A stretch of DNA of 64,000 nt, from NCBI RefSeq assembly GCF_005080685.1, contig NZ_CP039371.1, forward strand, positions 2,542,001-2,606,000. Direction: 5' to 3'. Below the pieces are notes generated by a model. That model did no database searches. It was not told where the DNA came from and saw only the letters and a program-made list of their open reading frames with translations. The stretch comes from Pseudomonas putida. Its GTDB lineage: Bacteria > Pseudomonadota > Gammaproteobacteria > Pseudomonadales > Pseudomonadaceae. Position 1 is the first letter of the stretch. Every line of letters begins with the position of its first letter. Positions 49,684 through 59,514 of the stretch are shown one piece after another. The translations under genes and the position numbers were made by a program.

Positions 49684-49731
49684 TGCCGCACACATCGAGC
49701 GCCGCCCGCGCGGCGCTCGATGTGTGCGGCA
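49684..49731. repeat. Perfect palindrome, 21-bp arms, between convergent operons
   Basis: Left arm 49684-49704 starts TGCCGCACACATCGAGCG and is matched exactly in reverse complement by 49711-49731, with a 6-base centre CCCGCG. The core ATCGAGCGCCGCCCGCGCGG is shared with the long repeat at 9097-9348. It lies 20 bp after bufC and 39 bp before the end of the doxX gene, so it could end transcription from both sides. Confidence 0.9.
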
Positions 49732-49769
49732 CTGCAACGCTACAGCGAACGCTTCGCGAAACGCCGCTC

Positions 49770-50264
49770 TCACCCCCTCCCAGCAATCCGCCTTTCCAGC
49801 CAACGATCAAGGCTCAGCCTACCCGCCCCCCTGAGCAACAACGGCAACAGCGCCACCAGGTAAATCACCGGCAGCTTGAAATTACCGAACCCCTGGTCGC
49901 TGATCGAATACCCCCGGGCCAGCTCTGCCAGGCTCGACCAATGCGCCGGCCAATGCACAGCAGCAATCGCTACCACCGTCACCACCATCAACCCGGCTGC
50001 GGCCAGGCGTGTACCCAGCCCCAGCAACAGCAGCAGAGGCAGCAGCAGTTCGGCCCACATCGACAACTGCCAGTTCAGCTCTGCCGGCAGCGCATCGAAT
50101 GGGAAGGGGAAGTTGGCCTGGATATCGCTGAACCAGTTGCTGCCGTTGAACTTCTCCCAGCCGGACTCGAAGAATTCCCAGGCCAGGAACAGCCGCAGAG
50201 GCAGGTCGGCACTCCAGGTGCCCAGGCGGTCGAAAGTGTTCAATGTGCGGGTCAGTGCGTGCAT
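49770..50264 (-). CDS. DoxX-family membrane protein
   Basis: The 164-residue protein has about four membrane helices with the DoxX pattern ([20 protein letters not shown] at the start, [20 protein letters not shown] in the middle). DoxX genes recur beside DUF692/DUF2063 loci, where they are thought to help redox or quinone-linked steps at the membrane. Here it is convergent with the precursor operon and cotranscribed with the gene at 50280. Confidence 0.87.
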   Translation of the reverse strand: MHALTRTLNTFDRLGTWSADLPLRLFLAWEFFESGWEKFNGSNWFSDIQANFPFPFDALPAELNWQLSMWAELLLPLLLLLGLGTRLAAAGLMVVTVVAIAAVHWPAHWSSLAELARGYSISDQGFGNFKLPVIYLVALLPLLLRGAGRLSLDRWLERRIAGRG

Positions 50265-50279
50265 GTCGGTGATCTCCTT

Positions 50280-50897
50280 TCAGTACTGCGGGGCGGTAGC
50301 CAGGCGGCGCTGGGCCTGCTTGGCGATGAGCTTGAGGGCGATGGCGGCGAACATCAGGGCGAAGGCCAGCGGGTACCAGCCGCCCATGGGAATGCGTTTG
50401 TAGAACGACAGGCAGAACACCCCGGCCAATACCCACATGCCGGTGCTGTGCAGCACCTTCCAGGCCCGCCCGCCGAGCAGGCGCATGGTGGGCTTGAAGG
50501 AGGTCAGTGTGAGCAGTAGCAGGAACAGGTAGCCGACGCTCCCGGGTAGATTGGCGGTGGCGGTGCGGCCGGCCCAGAACAGCTCTGGAAACTGCTGTGC
50601 GTAGCGATAGATCAGCAACCCGTGCACCGTGTGCGAGAAGGCGAAGGCCAGGCCCAGGTAACGCCGTTCGCGGAGCAGGCGGCGGCTGCCGGCGCCAGGC
50701 AACAAGGAGGTCAGCGACGAAGCGAGGAAGGCCAACAGGAACAAGGCGAAAGAACTGCGGGCGGTGGCCCGGATGGCACTGCGCAGGCCATCGGCACCCA
50801 GCGGGTGGGCGGCCAGGACCACGGCGGTCATGAGCAGGGTCAGGCCGGCGAGGGCGGCGAACAGCTTCCAGCCCGAGGGCAGGGTGATGGGTTTCAT
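50280..50897 (-). CDS. Ferric-reductase-like haem b membrane protein
   Basis: A 205-residue polytopic protein with the ferric-reductase transmembrane pattern. Candidate haem ligands are His in AFSHTVHGLL and in VLHSTGMWVL. It resembles the membrane part of MsrQ-like and Fre-type reductases but has no flavin domain. It is the first gene of the doxX unit. The intergenic region upstream holds TGTATC-type repeats. It may pass electrons across the inner membrane for metal reduction or for MNIO/DoxX chemistry; the role is inferred. Confidence 0.75.
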   Translation of the reverse strand: MKPITLPSGWKLFAALAGLTLLMTAVVLAAHPLGADGLRSAIRATARSSFALFLLAFLASSLTSLLPGAGSRRLLRERRYLGLAFAFSHTVHGLLIYRYAQQFPELFWAGRTATANLPGSVGYLFLLLLTLTSFKPTMRLLGGRAWKVLHSTGMWVLAGVFCLSFYKRIPMGGWYPLAFALMFAAIALKLIAKQAQRRLATAPQY

Positions 50898-50945
50898 GGT
50901 GGGTCTCCCGGTAGTGGTGGTGTGACCGGGAGTGTGGTGGGCTGG

Positions 50946-50994
50946 CGTATCTGCAGTGTGTCGGTGCGCCAGGGGTTGTGTATCGATTTGTAGG
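50946..50994. promoter_or_regulatory. Candidate response-regulator boxes upstream of the ferric-reductase-like/doxX operon
   Basis: CGTATC-TGCAG-TGTGTC (50946-50962, 11-bp period) and TGTATC-GATT-TGTAGG (50979-50994, 10-bp period) are degenerate copies of the TGTATC direct repeat seen at 47491 and 53118. They lie in the 127-bp gap between the kinase gene and the operon start, so the doxX operon probably has its own regulated promoter. Confidence 0.5.
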
Positions 50995-51024
50995 TCCGCC
51001 GCGAGCGCGGCGGTCCAGGTGGGT

Positions 51025-52307
51025 CTAGGGCAACTCTATCTGGGCGCACAACCCGCCTGTGGCACGGTTGCTCAGTGTCAGGCGGCCGCCCAGCGCCTGG
51101 GTCAACTGCTGGGCGATGGCCAGGCCCAGCCCGGTGCCACCGGTACTGCGGTTGCGTGAACTCTCCACCCGGTAGAACGGCTTGACCACGTCAGCCAACT
51201 CGGCGCCGGGGATGCCCGGGCCTTCGTCGAGGATGCGGATCACCGTGCGGCCTTGTTCGTTTGCCACCTCCAGCTGCGCGGAGCCTGCGAACTTCAGGGC
51301 GTTGTCGAGCAGGTTCACCAGCACCCGGCGCAGGGCGTGCGGGCGTGTTTCCAGCAAGCTGGCGCTGCTGCCGTGGCGCTCGACCTTGGCACCACTGTCC
51401 TGGTAGTCGAATACCAGGCTGTCGAGAAACGCGTCGAGATTGATGCGACAGGGCGCCTCGGTGTTGATGTCCATGCTGCGGGCGTAGGCCACGCCTTCAC
51501 GCACCAGATGCTCCATGGCATCCAGATCGTTGCACAGTTTGTCCTTCTCCGGCCCTTCATCCATGACCTCGACGCGCAGTTTCATGCGCGTGATCGGGGT
51601 TTGCAGGTCATGGGAGATCGCTGCCAGCAATTGCATGCGTTCCTTGAGATAGGCCGCGATGCGAGCCTGCAGGGCGTTGAAGGCGACCGCCGCGTAGCGC
51701 ACCTCGCGCGGGCCGCTTTCATCCAGCTGCACCCCGGGCTTGTCCGGGTCGAGGTCGTCGACCGCCTGCGCCAGGCGGGTCAACGGGCGGATCGCCAGGC
51801 GTACCGCCAGCCAGGTGCACAACAGCAGTACGACGAGCTGGATCAGCAGCACCAGCGGCAGCCAGCGTGCCGTGGGCACCGGGTTCGGGGTCACGTCGAT
51901 GGTCAGCGGCGCACCGTCGGCCAGGCGCAGGTGCGCCTGGAAATGCGCATTGGGGCCGGGAATGTCCTGGAACGTCAGGCGGTAGTCATCGCCGATCGCC
52001 CTGACGATGGATTCGGCGGCCATGGGTGGATTGGTACTGGGCATCGCATCGCCCGGCAAGCCATCGTCGAGCCGGTAACGGTAGTTGCGCCGCTCCAGGC
52101 GCGGCAACCACGCTGCGCGCTCGGCGGCCGGCAGGCGATCGAGGATCGCCACCGAGGTGGCCACGTCCAGCTCCAGGTTGCTGAGCATCATCGAACGGCT
52201 GCTGATATAGCGCTCGTAGGCCTGCAGGCTGAACGACAGGCCGTAGGCCAGCACCAGTCCGGTGAAGAAGATCAGCGCCAGGCGCGAAGCCAGGGTGGAG
52301 GGCCACT

Positions 52308-52311
<4 letters not shown>
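51025..52311 (-). CDS. Sensor histidine kinase (HAMP/HisKA/HATPase)
   Basis: The 428-residue protein has an N-terminal helix (LALIFFTGLVLAYGLSFSLQ), a periplasmic sensor loop of about 120 residues, and a second helix (LPLVLLIQLVVLLLCTWLAV). These are followed by a HAMP linker, HisKA with His234 (AISHDLQTPITR), and a HATPase (LLDNALKF, DEGPGIP, GTGLGLAI). Its ATG overlaps the regulator stop by 4 bp. The periplasmic loop has no clear copper motif; the signal is unknown. Confidence 0.93.
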
Positions 52312-53048
<737 letters not shown>

Positions 53049-53117
53049 TCGTTGCCTTCCTGTATGGGTGGGTTGGGCGCAGTGTACCGAGCGTTCGCGT
53101 CCGTGCCTGCGTGGGTT

Positions 53118-53152
53118 TGTATTGCAGTGTATCTGGCTGGCGTACAGATACA
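53118..53152. promoter_or_regulatory. Candidate response-regulator boxes in the regulator/DUF2790 divergent promoter
   Basis: TGTATT-GCAG-TGTATC (53118-53133, 10-bp period) and GTACA-GATACA (53142-53152) lie in the 219-bp divergent gap. The TGTATC and GATACA units also form an inverted pair. A weaker CATACGCGATACC follows at 53183-53195. The arrangement fits autoregulation plus control of the DUF2790-thioredoxin unit. Confidence 0.55.
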
Positions 53153-53267
53153 GCAGGAAGCACATCACAGGGCTGCACGACACATACGCGATACCTGGCA
53201 GGCGTGAAATGGCTCTCGACCGGGGAGTGAACCTCCCCACACCCCAACGTTGCACAGGAGAGATGCC

Positions 53268-53543
53268 ATGAACTTCAAGACCCTTGCCAGCGCCAGCCTG
53301 CTTGCCATGCTGAGCGTTGCCGCCGTCACCGCCCAGGCGGCCACTGCCCCTTCGCCAGAGGCCGCAGTGATGCAGTACCGCTATGGCGACAGGCTGGATG
53401 TGCAGAAAGTGCTCTCGGTCCAGGACCAGCAGAGCAATGCCTGTGGCCTGGTCAACACGCGCATGGACTACATCGACTCCAAGGGCCATGCGCAGAGTGT
53501 CGAATACCGCACCTATGCCACCGGGGGTTGCCATGAGAGTTGA
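53268..53543 (+). CDS. Secreted DUF2790 protein (PtrA-like family)
   Basis: The 91-residue protein has a signal peptide (LASASLLAMLSVAAVTAQAA) and the DUF2790 core (YRYGDRLDVQKVLSVQ, MDYIDSKGHAQSVEYRTYA) with two Cys residues. A well-known member, PtrA of P. aeruginosa, is copper-inducible and encoded near copRS. Here the gene diverges from a two-component system, the same arrangement, which suggests metal induction. AGGAGAG precedes the ATG. Confidence 0.88.
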   Translation: MNFKTLASASLLAMLSVAAVTAQAATAPSPEAAVMQYRYGDRLDVQKVLSVQDQQSNACGLVNTRMDYIDSKGHAQSVEYRTYATGGCHES

Positions 53544-54069
53544 GCGACGGCGGTTGCTCGCGGCGGGTGGCGTGGCCCTGGCCCTGTTGGGCCTGGGCCT
53601 GGCCAGCCAACTGATGGCACGTGACAGCTACGGCCCCATGCCATCGCTGTCCGGGGCCAGCGCTTGGCTCAATTCGCCTGCACTGGACGCTGCGCAGCTC
53701 AAGGGCAAGGTGGTGCTGGTGGATTTCTGGACCTGGGACTGCATCAATTGCCAGCGCAGCCTGCCGCACGTCAATGAGTGGGCACGGCGCTATGCCGATC
53801 AGGGCCTGGTAGTGGTCGGTGTGCATACGCCGGAGTACGACTACGAGCGCGATGTCGGCACCCTGAAGAGCAAGGTGGCGAACCTCGGCATCGGCTATCC
53901 GGTGGCGGTGGATAACGATCATCAGGTGTGGAATGCCTGGGGCAATCAGTTCTGGCCTGCCCATTACTTCGTCGATCGGCAGGGGCAGGTTCGCCATGTG
54001 CACTTCGGCGAAGGCGACTACGCCGGGCAGGAGAAGGTGATCAAGGCCTTGCTCGATGAGCGAGGGTGA
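53533..54069 (+). CDS. Periplasmic thioredoxin-like protein (TlpA/DipZ C-terminal type)
   Basis: The 178-residue protein has an uncleaved or cleavable N-terminal helix (LLAAGGVALALLGLGLASQL) and a thioredoxin-like domain with CxxC (WTWDCINCQRS, Cys70 and Cys73) and a later cis-Pro segment (FWPAHYFVD). It probably reduces or isomerises disulfides in the periplasm. Its start lies inside the DUF2790 gene (11-bp overlap), so the two are coupled and share the TGTATC-type promoter. It could keep precursor Cys residues reduced. Confidence 0.85.
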   Translation: MRVERRRLLAAGGVALALLGLGLASQLMARDSYGPMPSLSGASAWLNSPALDAAQLKGKVVLVDFWTWDCINCQRSLPHVNEWARRYADQGLVVVGVHTPEYDYERDVGTLKSKVANLGIGYPVAVDNDHQVWNAWGNQFWPAHYFVDRQGQVRHVHFGEGDYAGQEKVIKALLDERG

Positions 54070-54117
54070 TCAGGCGTCCCCCGAAACGCAGTGCGTCCGC
54101 GAACCGGGGGCGTGGAT

Positions 54118-54966
54118 TCAGCCGAGGCTGGCGAAATGGGCCTGCATGCGTTGCGCATCGGCAGGACGCCCACTGAACAGCTCGAACGCCTTCACTGCCT
54201 GGAACACCGCCATGCTGCCGCCGTCCAGGGTACGGCAGCCCAGGGCCCGCGCTGCACGCAGCAGTTCGGTCTCGAGCGGGAAGTAGATGATCTCGGCCAC
54301 CCACAACCTGGCATGCAGCAACTCGACCGGCAATGGCGTGCCCGGCAGCTTGGCCATGCCCACAGGCGTGGTGTTGACCAGCCCATCGGCTTCGGCCAGC
54401 GCGCTTGCCAAGTCGGTACCGGCAACCGCACGGCCAGGCCCGAAGTGTGCATTGAGGTTGTCGACCAGGGCCAGCGCGCGCGCCGCATCGACCTCGAACA
54501 GCACCAGCCGCTCAACCCCATCGCTGAGCAGGGCATGCGCCACCGCCGCGCCTGCGCCGCCTGCGCCCATCTGTACCACCTGTCGCCGTGTTACGTCCGG
54601 CAGGCCGCGACGCAGACCTTCGGCAAAGCCAAGGCAGTCGGTGTTGTGGCCGATCCGCTTGCCTTCCTTGAACACCACGGTATTCACCGCGCCGATTCCG
54701 CGTGCTTCGTCCGAAAGGTCATCGAGCAATGGCAGGATCGCCTGCTTGAACGGATAGGTGATATTGAGCCCAGTGAAGCCTGTGTGCTGCGCGGCGTCGA
54801 GCAGACGCGGCAGGGCGTTGTCGTCGACACCCAGTTGGTCGGCGTCGATCAGCCGGTACAGGTAACGCAGGGCTTGGGCATCGCCTTCGTGCTCGTGCAG
54901 CGCCGGGGTACGGGAAAGCTGGATGCCACGGCCAATCAGGCCGGCGAGAACGGCAGGTTGGCTCAT
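54118..54966 (-). CDS. aroE: Shikimate/quinate dehydrogenase
   Basis: The 282-residue protein has the AroE pattern: substrate segment [15 protein letters not shown] with the catalytic Lys, [11 protein letters not shown] with the conserved Asp, and the NADP-binding [25 protein letters not shown] replaces the usual SxS-type N-terminal motif. It is coupled to aroQ by a 4-bp overlap. Isolated aroE-aroQ pairs of this kind in pseudomonads are usually the catabolic set for quinate/shikimate rather than the biosynthetic copies. That role is inferred. Confidence 0.92.
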   Translation of the reverse strand: MSQPAVLAGLIGRGIQLSRTPALHEHEGDAQALRYLYRLIDADQLGVDDNALPRLLDAAQHTGFTGLNITYPFKQAILPLLDDLSDEARGIGAVNTVVFKEGKRIGHNTDCLGFAEGLRRGLPDVTRRQVVQMGAGGAGAAVAHALLSDGVERLVLFEVDAARALALVDNLNAHFGPGRAVAGTDLASALAEADGLVNTTPVGMAKLPGTPLPVELLHARLWVAEIIYFPLETELLRAARALGCRTLDGGSMAVFQAVKAFELFSGRPADAQRMQAHFASLG

Positions 54967-55412
54967 GCGGCCTGCTCCTTGAACAGTTCGCCGAAGTAGC
55001 TCAGGGCCATGCGGTAACCCTGGCTGCCGAGGCCGCAGATCACGCCCACGGCAATGCTCGAGACGAACGATACATGGCGGAACGGCTCGCGCTTGTGCAC
55101 GTTCGACAGGTGCACTTCGATCACTGGCAGCTCGCTGGCGACCAGGGCGTCGCGGATGGCCACCGAGGTGTGGGTCCAGGCGCCGGGGTTGATCAGGATA
55201 CCGGCGCAGCGTGCCCGTGCGGCGTGGATCCAGTCGATCAGCTCGCCTTCGTGGTTGGTCTGGCGGAACTCGATTTCCAGGCCATGGGTCTGGGCGGCGA
55301 CGGCGCAGCGTTGGCCAAGGTCAGCGAGGGTTTCGTGGCCGTACTGGCCGGGTTCACGGGTGCCCAGCATGTTGAGGTTGGGGCCGTTGAGGACAAGGAT
55401 GAGGGGCTTCAT
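54963..55412 (-). CDS. aroQ: 3-Dehydroquinate dehydratase, type II
   Basis: The 149-residue protein starts [20 protein letters not shown], with the type II active-site segment and catalytic Tyr in [10 protein letters not shown]. Further blocks are [31 protein letters not shown] and [19 protein letters not shown] nearby upstream ATG at 55421 is possible. It is the first gene of the pair with aroE. The 118 bp upstream (55413-55530) hold no gene and must contain the promoter. Confidence 0.95.
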   Translation of the reverse strand: MKPLILVLNGPNLNMLGTREPGQYGHETLADLGQRCAVAAQTHGLEIEFRQTNHEGELIDWIHAARARCAGILINPGAWTHTSVAIRDALVASELPVIEVHLSNVHKREPFRHVSFVSSIAVGVICGLGSQGYRMALSYFGELFKEQAA

Positions 55413-55530
55413 GGCAGACATCGCCTTTGTTGTTGTTGGTTGCCATTATCTTTGTACTACCTGGTTAGTTTCGTCAATTGGGCGAATCGGCGCTTGCCGG
55501 AAAGTGGGCGATTATCGAACCGTGCCTCGG

Positions 55531-56268
55531 TTACGGTTGCCCCACTCGCCAGGGGGCATAATCCAGTGCGGTGTAGCCTTGTTGATCTGCGATGAAACCC
55601 GGAAGGTCCCTCAGATCGAGCGCCATGCAGCGATTGTTGAGACGGGCCTGCAGTTCGCCATCCAGTCGGAACTCGGCCATGCGCATGGGGTGCGGGTAAA
55701 GTCGCACCAGGCAACCCTCGACCTTGCCTTGGGCATCCGCCTGGTAGTACACCGAGGCCCTGCCAATGCTGTTCACCTGCTGGTCACGCAGCAGGTGCTG
55801 CCAGAAATAGTCGCGCTGTGCATTGGCTTGGCGACGTGGCGTGTCGGGTGCTTGCAATTCCTTTGGCAGCATGAGAATCATGGGCGCGACGATCTCCGTC
55901 ATGCCGTCGTCGTCAACCATGGTGGGCGGCACGAGTGGATAGATGTTCTTCCAGCACTGCGCCTCTACCAGTCGGGCGAGCGCCTGGAAGTCGGTGGTCG
56001 GGACGTCGCTTGGTAACAGGAGACGATGCTTGGCGCGCGCCCTGGTGGCCTCGCAACCGATGGGGGCCGATTGCCGGTCGAGCGTGATCTTGAGCGAGAC
56101 GGCTCCGACCTGCGCACCGGTGTCGGCATGGCGAATGCCCTGGTGCAGGGCCTGCATCATGTCATGGGTGAAGGCGTGCCGGGCTTGTTCATCCACGGGG
56201 TGGGCTGTTCGAGTGTGGCAGCCGGCGAGGGCGGCCACCAGACATAAGGTAGGGATCGACTTGAGCAC
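55531..56268 (-). CDS. Hypothetical lipoprotein with two related Cys-containing halves
   Basis: With the GTG at 56268 (AAGGA upstream) the 245-residue product has a lipoprotein signal and lipobox (VAALAGC). Two segments look alike: LKITLDRQSAPIGCEATRA...EAQCWK and YYQADAQGKVEGCLVRLYP...NNRCMA, each with a Cys pair and a beta-strand pattern reminiscent of TonB C-terminal domains. No family is recognised. It is a probable periplasm-facing lipoprotein of unknown function. Confidence 0.65.
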   Translation of the reverse strand: MLKSIPTLCLVAALAGCHTRTAHPVDEQARHAFTHDMMQALHQGIRHADTGAQVGAVSLKITLDRQSAPIGCEATRARAKHRLLLPSDVPTTDFQALARLVEAQCWKNIYPLVPPTMVDDDGMTEIVAPMILMLPKELQAPDTPRRQANAQRDYFWQHLLRDQQVNSIGRASVYYQADAQGKVEGCLVRLYPHPMRMAEFRLDGELQARLNNRCMALDLRDLPGFIADQQGYTALDYAPWRVGQP

Positions 56269-56405
56269 GTGGCTTCCTTGATAAGGCAGGCGCCAGCGCT
56301 TCATGTGCTGGCGGGGCGCACAGTATCCATGCACTCGTTTTAAGACTTATGTGTTTCTCAGGTAGGAAAAGCTAACTGCACTCGTAGGGCTAATGCGTGG
56401 CCCGT

Positions 56406-57182
56406 TCAAGCCGCGCGTTCGAGCGCATCCAGCAAGTCGACGAACTCCTGGGATAACTTGTGCCGTGGCGCCATATGCACCAGCGGCACCGAAACCTGGT
56501 GCGACTCGCGCATCTTGATCGAGCTGCTCAGGTACACCGGCAATACCGGCATGCCTTCGCCGCGTAACTGGTCGACCAGGGTCTGGTGCAGCGCGGTGCG
56601 ACCGGCGAACTGGTTGACCACCACGCCCTCGACCTGCAGGTTCGGGTTATGGTCCTGGCGCAGTTCCTCGACTTCGGCCATGACGCTGAGCAGTGCCTGG
56701 CGCGAGAAGCTGTCGCAGTCGAATGGAATCAGCAGGCGTTCGGCGGCCACCAGGGCGCTGAAGGTATAGAAATTGAGCGCGGGTGGTGTGTCGATATAGA
56801 TGCGCTCGTAATCCTCGCCCAGCTCCACCAGCAGCTTGCGCAGTTTGTTGATCTTGAACTTGCTCTCCAGCTTGCTCTGCAGGTCGCTGAGGTCGGGGCT
56901 GGCGGTGATCAGGTGAAGGTTGTCATAGCGTGTCTCGGTGATGTGAGCGCGGTGTTTCTTGCCGGCGGCGGTCACTGGCGACAGCGTCTGGCGAAAGAAG
57001 TCGGCGATGCCCGAGGGGATTCGGTCGTCAGTGAGGCCGGTGAGGTAGTAGGTGGCGTTGGCTTGCGGATCGAGGTCGAGCAACAACGTCCGGTAGCCTT
57101 CCGCGGCGCTGGCCGCCGCAAGGTTACAGGCGATACTCGATTTTCCTACGCCACCTTTCTGGTTGAACACGACACGACGCAT
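56406..57182 (-). CDS. ParA-family ATPase, orphan
   Basis: The 258-residue protein has a deviant Walker A (FNQKGGVGKSSIACNLAAA), a switch segment (LLLDLDPQANATYYL) and Walker B-like IYIDTPPALN. GGAAG precedes the ATG. No parB gene or parS-like repeat lies beside it, so it is more likely a cargo-positioning or single-gene ParA than a chromosome-partition pair. Convergent and neighbouring genes give no clue to its cargo. Confidence 0.9.
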   Translation of the reverse strand: MRRVVFNQKGGVGKSSIACNLAAASAAEGYRTLLLDLDPQANATYYLTGLTDDRIPSGIADFFRQTLSPVTAAGKKHRAHITETRYDNLHLITASPDLSDLQSKLESKFKINKLRKLLVELGEDYERIYIDTPPALNFYTFSALVAAERLLIPFDCDSFSRQALLSVMAEVEELRQDHNPNLQVEGVVVNQFAGRTALHQTLVDQLRGEGMPVLPVYLSSSIKMRESHQVSVPLVHMAPRHKLSQEFVDLLDALERAA

Positions 57183-57354
57183 GGGGCTTCTTCCGTGAAT
57201 GGGAAATGTCAGGTTGCTGGCAATCCTATGACCATAAGACGACAGTTTTATGACAAGGGTTGTTACAACTAGCGTAGTCCACGTTCGAGTGTCGTCGTTT
57301 GGGTTGCGGGCCTTATCGCCGACAAGCCGGCGATTAGGTCCTTGCAGGGGCGCT

Positions 57355-57741
57355 TCAGCTGCCGCCAGAACCGCCCATTGCACCGGATCCGCTGCCGGTG
57401 CCAGTCCCAGTTCCCGTGCCATTACCACTGCCCGTTCCGCTGCCGGTACCATTGCCGACACCGCCTGGCCCCATGTTCCCGTCCTTCGTTCCGGAATCGT
57501 GGGTCGTGCCGTCACCGCCCGTGTTGTCGGTGTCATTGCGATCGGTTCCGTTGCCACTCCCTGTGGCATCGCCTGGGGTTCCCGATCCGGTCGCACCGTC
57601 AGTGCCGCCGTTCATGGTGCCGGTGCCCATGCCGTGGGTGGCGTTGCCAGGGTCGTTCATGTCGGTCGCCGCCAGGGCGATCGGTGCGCTTGCGCCCAGG
57701 CACAGGGCCAGCAATAGCGCGTAAGGCGTCATCTGCTTCAT
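57355..57741 (-). CDS. Secreted low-complexity Gly/Thr/Ser/Asn-rich protein
   Basis: The 128-residue protein has a signal peptide (MTPYALLLALCLGASAPIALA) and a mature part made mostly of Gly, Thr, Ser, Asn and Asp, with short repeats such as NGTGSGTGSGNGTGTGTGTG. AAAGGAG precedes the ATG. The composition suggests an unfolded periplasmic or surface protein. The underlying DNA is a run of short G/C/T repeats and may vary in length between strains. Confidence 0.75.
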   Translation of the reverse strand: MKQMTPYALLLALCLGASAPIALAATDMNDPGNATHGMGTGTMNGGTDGATGSGTPGDATGSGNGTDRNDTDNTGGDGTTHDSGTKDGNMGPGGVGNGTGSGTGSGNGTGTGTGTGSGSGAMGGSGGS

Positions 57742-57826
57742 GGTCAATCTCCTTTATGGGGGATTACTTCCGTTCGGCCGAGGGCAAGCGGCAGCGGTGC
57801 GATGGCGGCGACGGACGGGCAGATGT

Positions 57827-58843
57827 TCATTCGGCGAGGTACTGTTGGTAAAACGCGAGCGTGGCCAGGTTCTTGTCCTTGGCCTCGAACATGATGTCGA
57901 AGCGGTCGAGAAACTGCAGGGCGTAGCGGTTGGTCCAGTGGTTCCACATTTGCGCGCTGTGGGCATACAGGTCACGCTTGTTCAGGCGCTCCAGCAGGGC
58001 CGGGATGGTCAGTTTGCATTCGGCGTCGAAGCCCAGCGCCTGTAGCGACTCGGGCGGCTGCGAGTAATGCATCACCGGCCGTACGCCCCGCCAACTGTCG
58101 ATGATGCGCGGGATGCGGGCATCCTGCGGGGCAATGTAGTCGCCTTCGTGTATCCAGCAATGGTGGATGTCCAGCACAACGGGTGCCAGGTCGGCCAGGG
58201 CCAGGCAATCGTCTACACCGTAGGTCTTTTCGTCGTTTTCCAGGGTGATGACATTTCGCGCTACTGCCGACAGTCGCGGCCACACGGCGCGCATGCCCGC
58301 CGCGCCGAGACGGCCGGCGATGTGGATGTTGCATTTGAAGTCCTGAAAGCGCACGCCGTAGCCCATCATGCGGATCATGTCGGCGTGATACTCGAACTCG
58401 GCCAGGCTGTTCTCCACCACCTCCGGTCGGTCCGAGCCCAGCACGCAATACTGCCCAGGGTGGAACGACAAGCGAATGTCGGCTTCCCGGGCCACGGCGC
58501 CGATGGCGGCGAAGCGCTCGCGCATCAGCGCCTGAAAGTCGCTCTCCTGGTAGATCGCGGCGATGCTGGGGTGGCTGTAAAGCGGCAGCAGGTCGCTACT
58601 CAGGCGCAGCATGCGCAGGATCGGCGGCAACTCGCCGACGTAGGCCAGCAGGCGCAATTGCGCGTCGAGGTTATGCCGCACCAGCTCCAGCAGCTTGGCC
58701 CGCGCGGCCTGTGGCGAGGCCGTGGACAGCCAGCGCAGGGTGGTGGTGCGCGGGTTGAAGGTGCGCTCGATGGCTTCCAGGGCCTTTATCGAGTCGCTGC
58801 GATGGGGGTGGCGATACTGGCAGGCAAAGCCCAGGCGGGGCAT
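57827..58843 (-). CDS. uvsE: UV damage endonuclease UvsE/UvdE
   Basis: The 338-residue protein has the UvdE TIM-barrel pattern: LGFACQYRHP at the start, LRMLRLSSDLLPLYSHP, IRLSFHPGQYCVLGSDRPEV with metal ligands, NVITLENDEKTYGVDDCL, and VVLDIHHCWIHEGDY. The enzyme nicks DNA 5' to cyclobutane dimers and other lesions using divalent metal ions, an alternative excision pathway. The start is the ATG at 58843. Confidence 0.92.
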   Translation of the reverse strand: MPRLGFACQYRHPHRSDSIKALEAIERTFNPRTTTLRWLSTASPQAARAKLLELVRHNLDAQLRLLAYVGELPPILRMLRLSSDLLPLYSHPSIAAIYQESDFQALMRERFAAIGAVAREADIRLSFHPGQYCVLGSDRPEVVENSLAEFEYHADMIRMMGYGVRFQDFKCNIHIAGRLGAAGMRAVWPRLSAVARNVITLENDEKTYGVDDCLALADLAPVVLDIHHCWIHEGDYIAPQDARIPRIIDSWRGVRPVMHYSQPPESLQALGFDAECKLTIPALLERLNKRDLYAHSAQMWNHWTNRYALQFLDRFDIMFEAKDKNLATLAFYQQYLAE

Positions 58844-58934
58844 GTTTGGACTCCGGGCAAGGGGGGATGCTCAATGGACCCCGGCGAACACCGAACGATC
58901 ACTTTGGCCCGCCCTTGCCGACGGCAGGAAGGGC

Positions 58935-59414
58935 TCAGGAGCCGGCCTTCTCCAGTGCGGTCAGCTCGTCTTCGACCTGCTGCATGCGTTGCTCGGCCAG
59001 CGCCTGTACGCTGGCATCGTTGGCTGTTTCGCGCATCAGCGTGGTCAGCTTCTCGCTCAGGCGCTTGCCTTCGTCGGTTTCCTCCAGGGCCTTGGCCTTG
59101 GCCGGGTCCTGGGTGGCTTCGACGATGGTGGCGAACTCGGCATCGCTGAAGTTCTTTTCGCTGTAGAGCTTGAACAGGTCCTGGCGCTGATCCTCGACGG
59201 TGAGGTGCTTGCGCAGCACGGTCTCGATCTGTGCCTGGTCAAGCTGCGGGTGGGTGCGGGTCAGCAGGGCGGCCATGCGTCCAATGTTGTGCGCGTAGGC
59301 ATCCTGCAACGGCAGCTTTTCCAGGATCTGCTCCTCGCGGGTGGGTTTCTGGTCGCAGGCGGCGAGGGTGGTGACAAGCAGCAGGGGCAGCAGCAACTTC
59401 GGCAAGCGGGGCAT
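58935..59414 (-). CDS. Helical lipoprotein of unknown function
   Basis: The 159-residue protein has a lipoprotein signal (LPKLLLPLLLVTTLAAC, lipobox LAAC) and then a charged, mostly helical mature region. The order is roughly 30 residues of linker and then several helices (QAQIETVLRKHLTVEDQR, DEGKRLSEKLTTLMRETAND, LAEQRMQQVEDELTALEKAG). No family is recognised. An upstream in-frame start at 59462 is less likely because it precedes the signal. Confidence 0.7.
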   Translation of the reverse strand: MPRLPKLLLPLLLVTTLAACDQKPTREEQILEKLPLQDAYAHNIGRMAALLTRTHPQLDQAQIETVLRKHLTVEDQRQDLFKLYSEKNFSDAEFATIVEATQDPAKAKALEETDEGKRLSEKLTTLMRETANDASVQALAEQRMQQVEDELTALEKAGS

Positions 59415-59514
59415 GGGATGGCCTGGGATGGGAGTGAATGGGGCGATTATACCGATTTGCACCGAGGCGTTGCCTGGGGTAGAACGTGGCCGACTTCACT
59501 GTGTGCGTGCTGCC

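Noticed and set aside
57390..57720. Tandem short repeats as a CRISPR array
   Set aside because: They encode Gly/Thr/Ser/Asn runs in an open frame with a signal peptide and strong ribosome site, with no regular spacer length.
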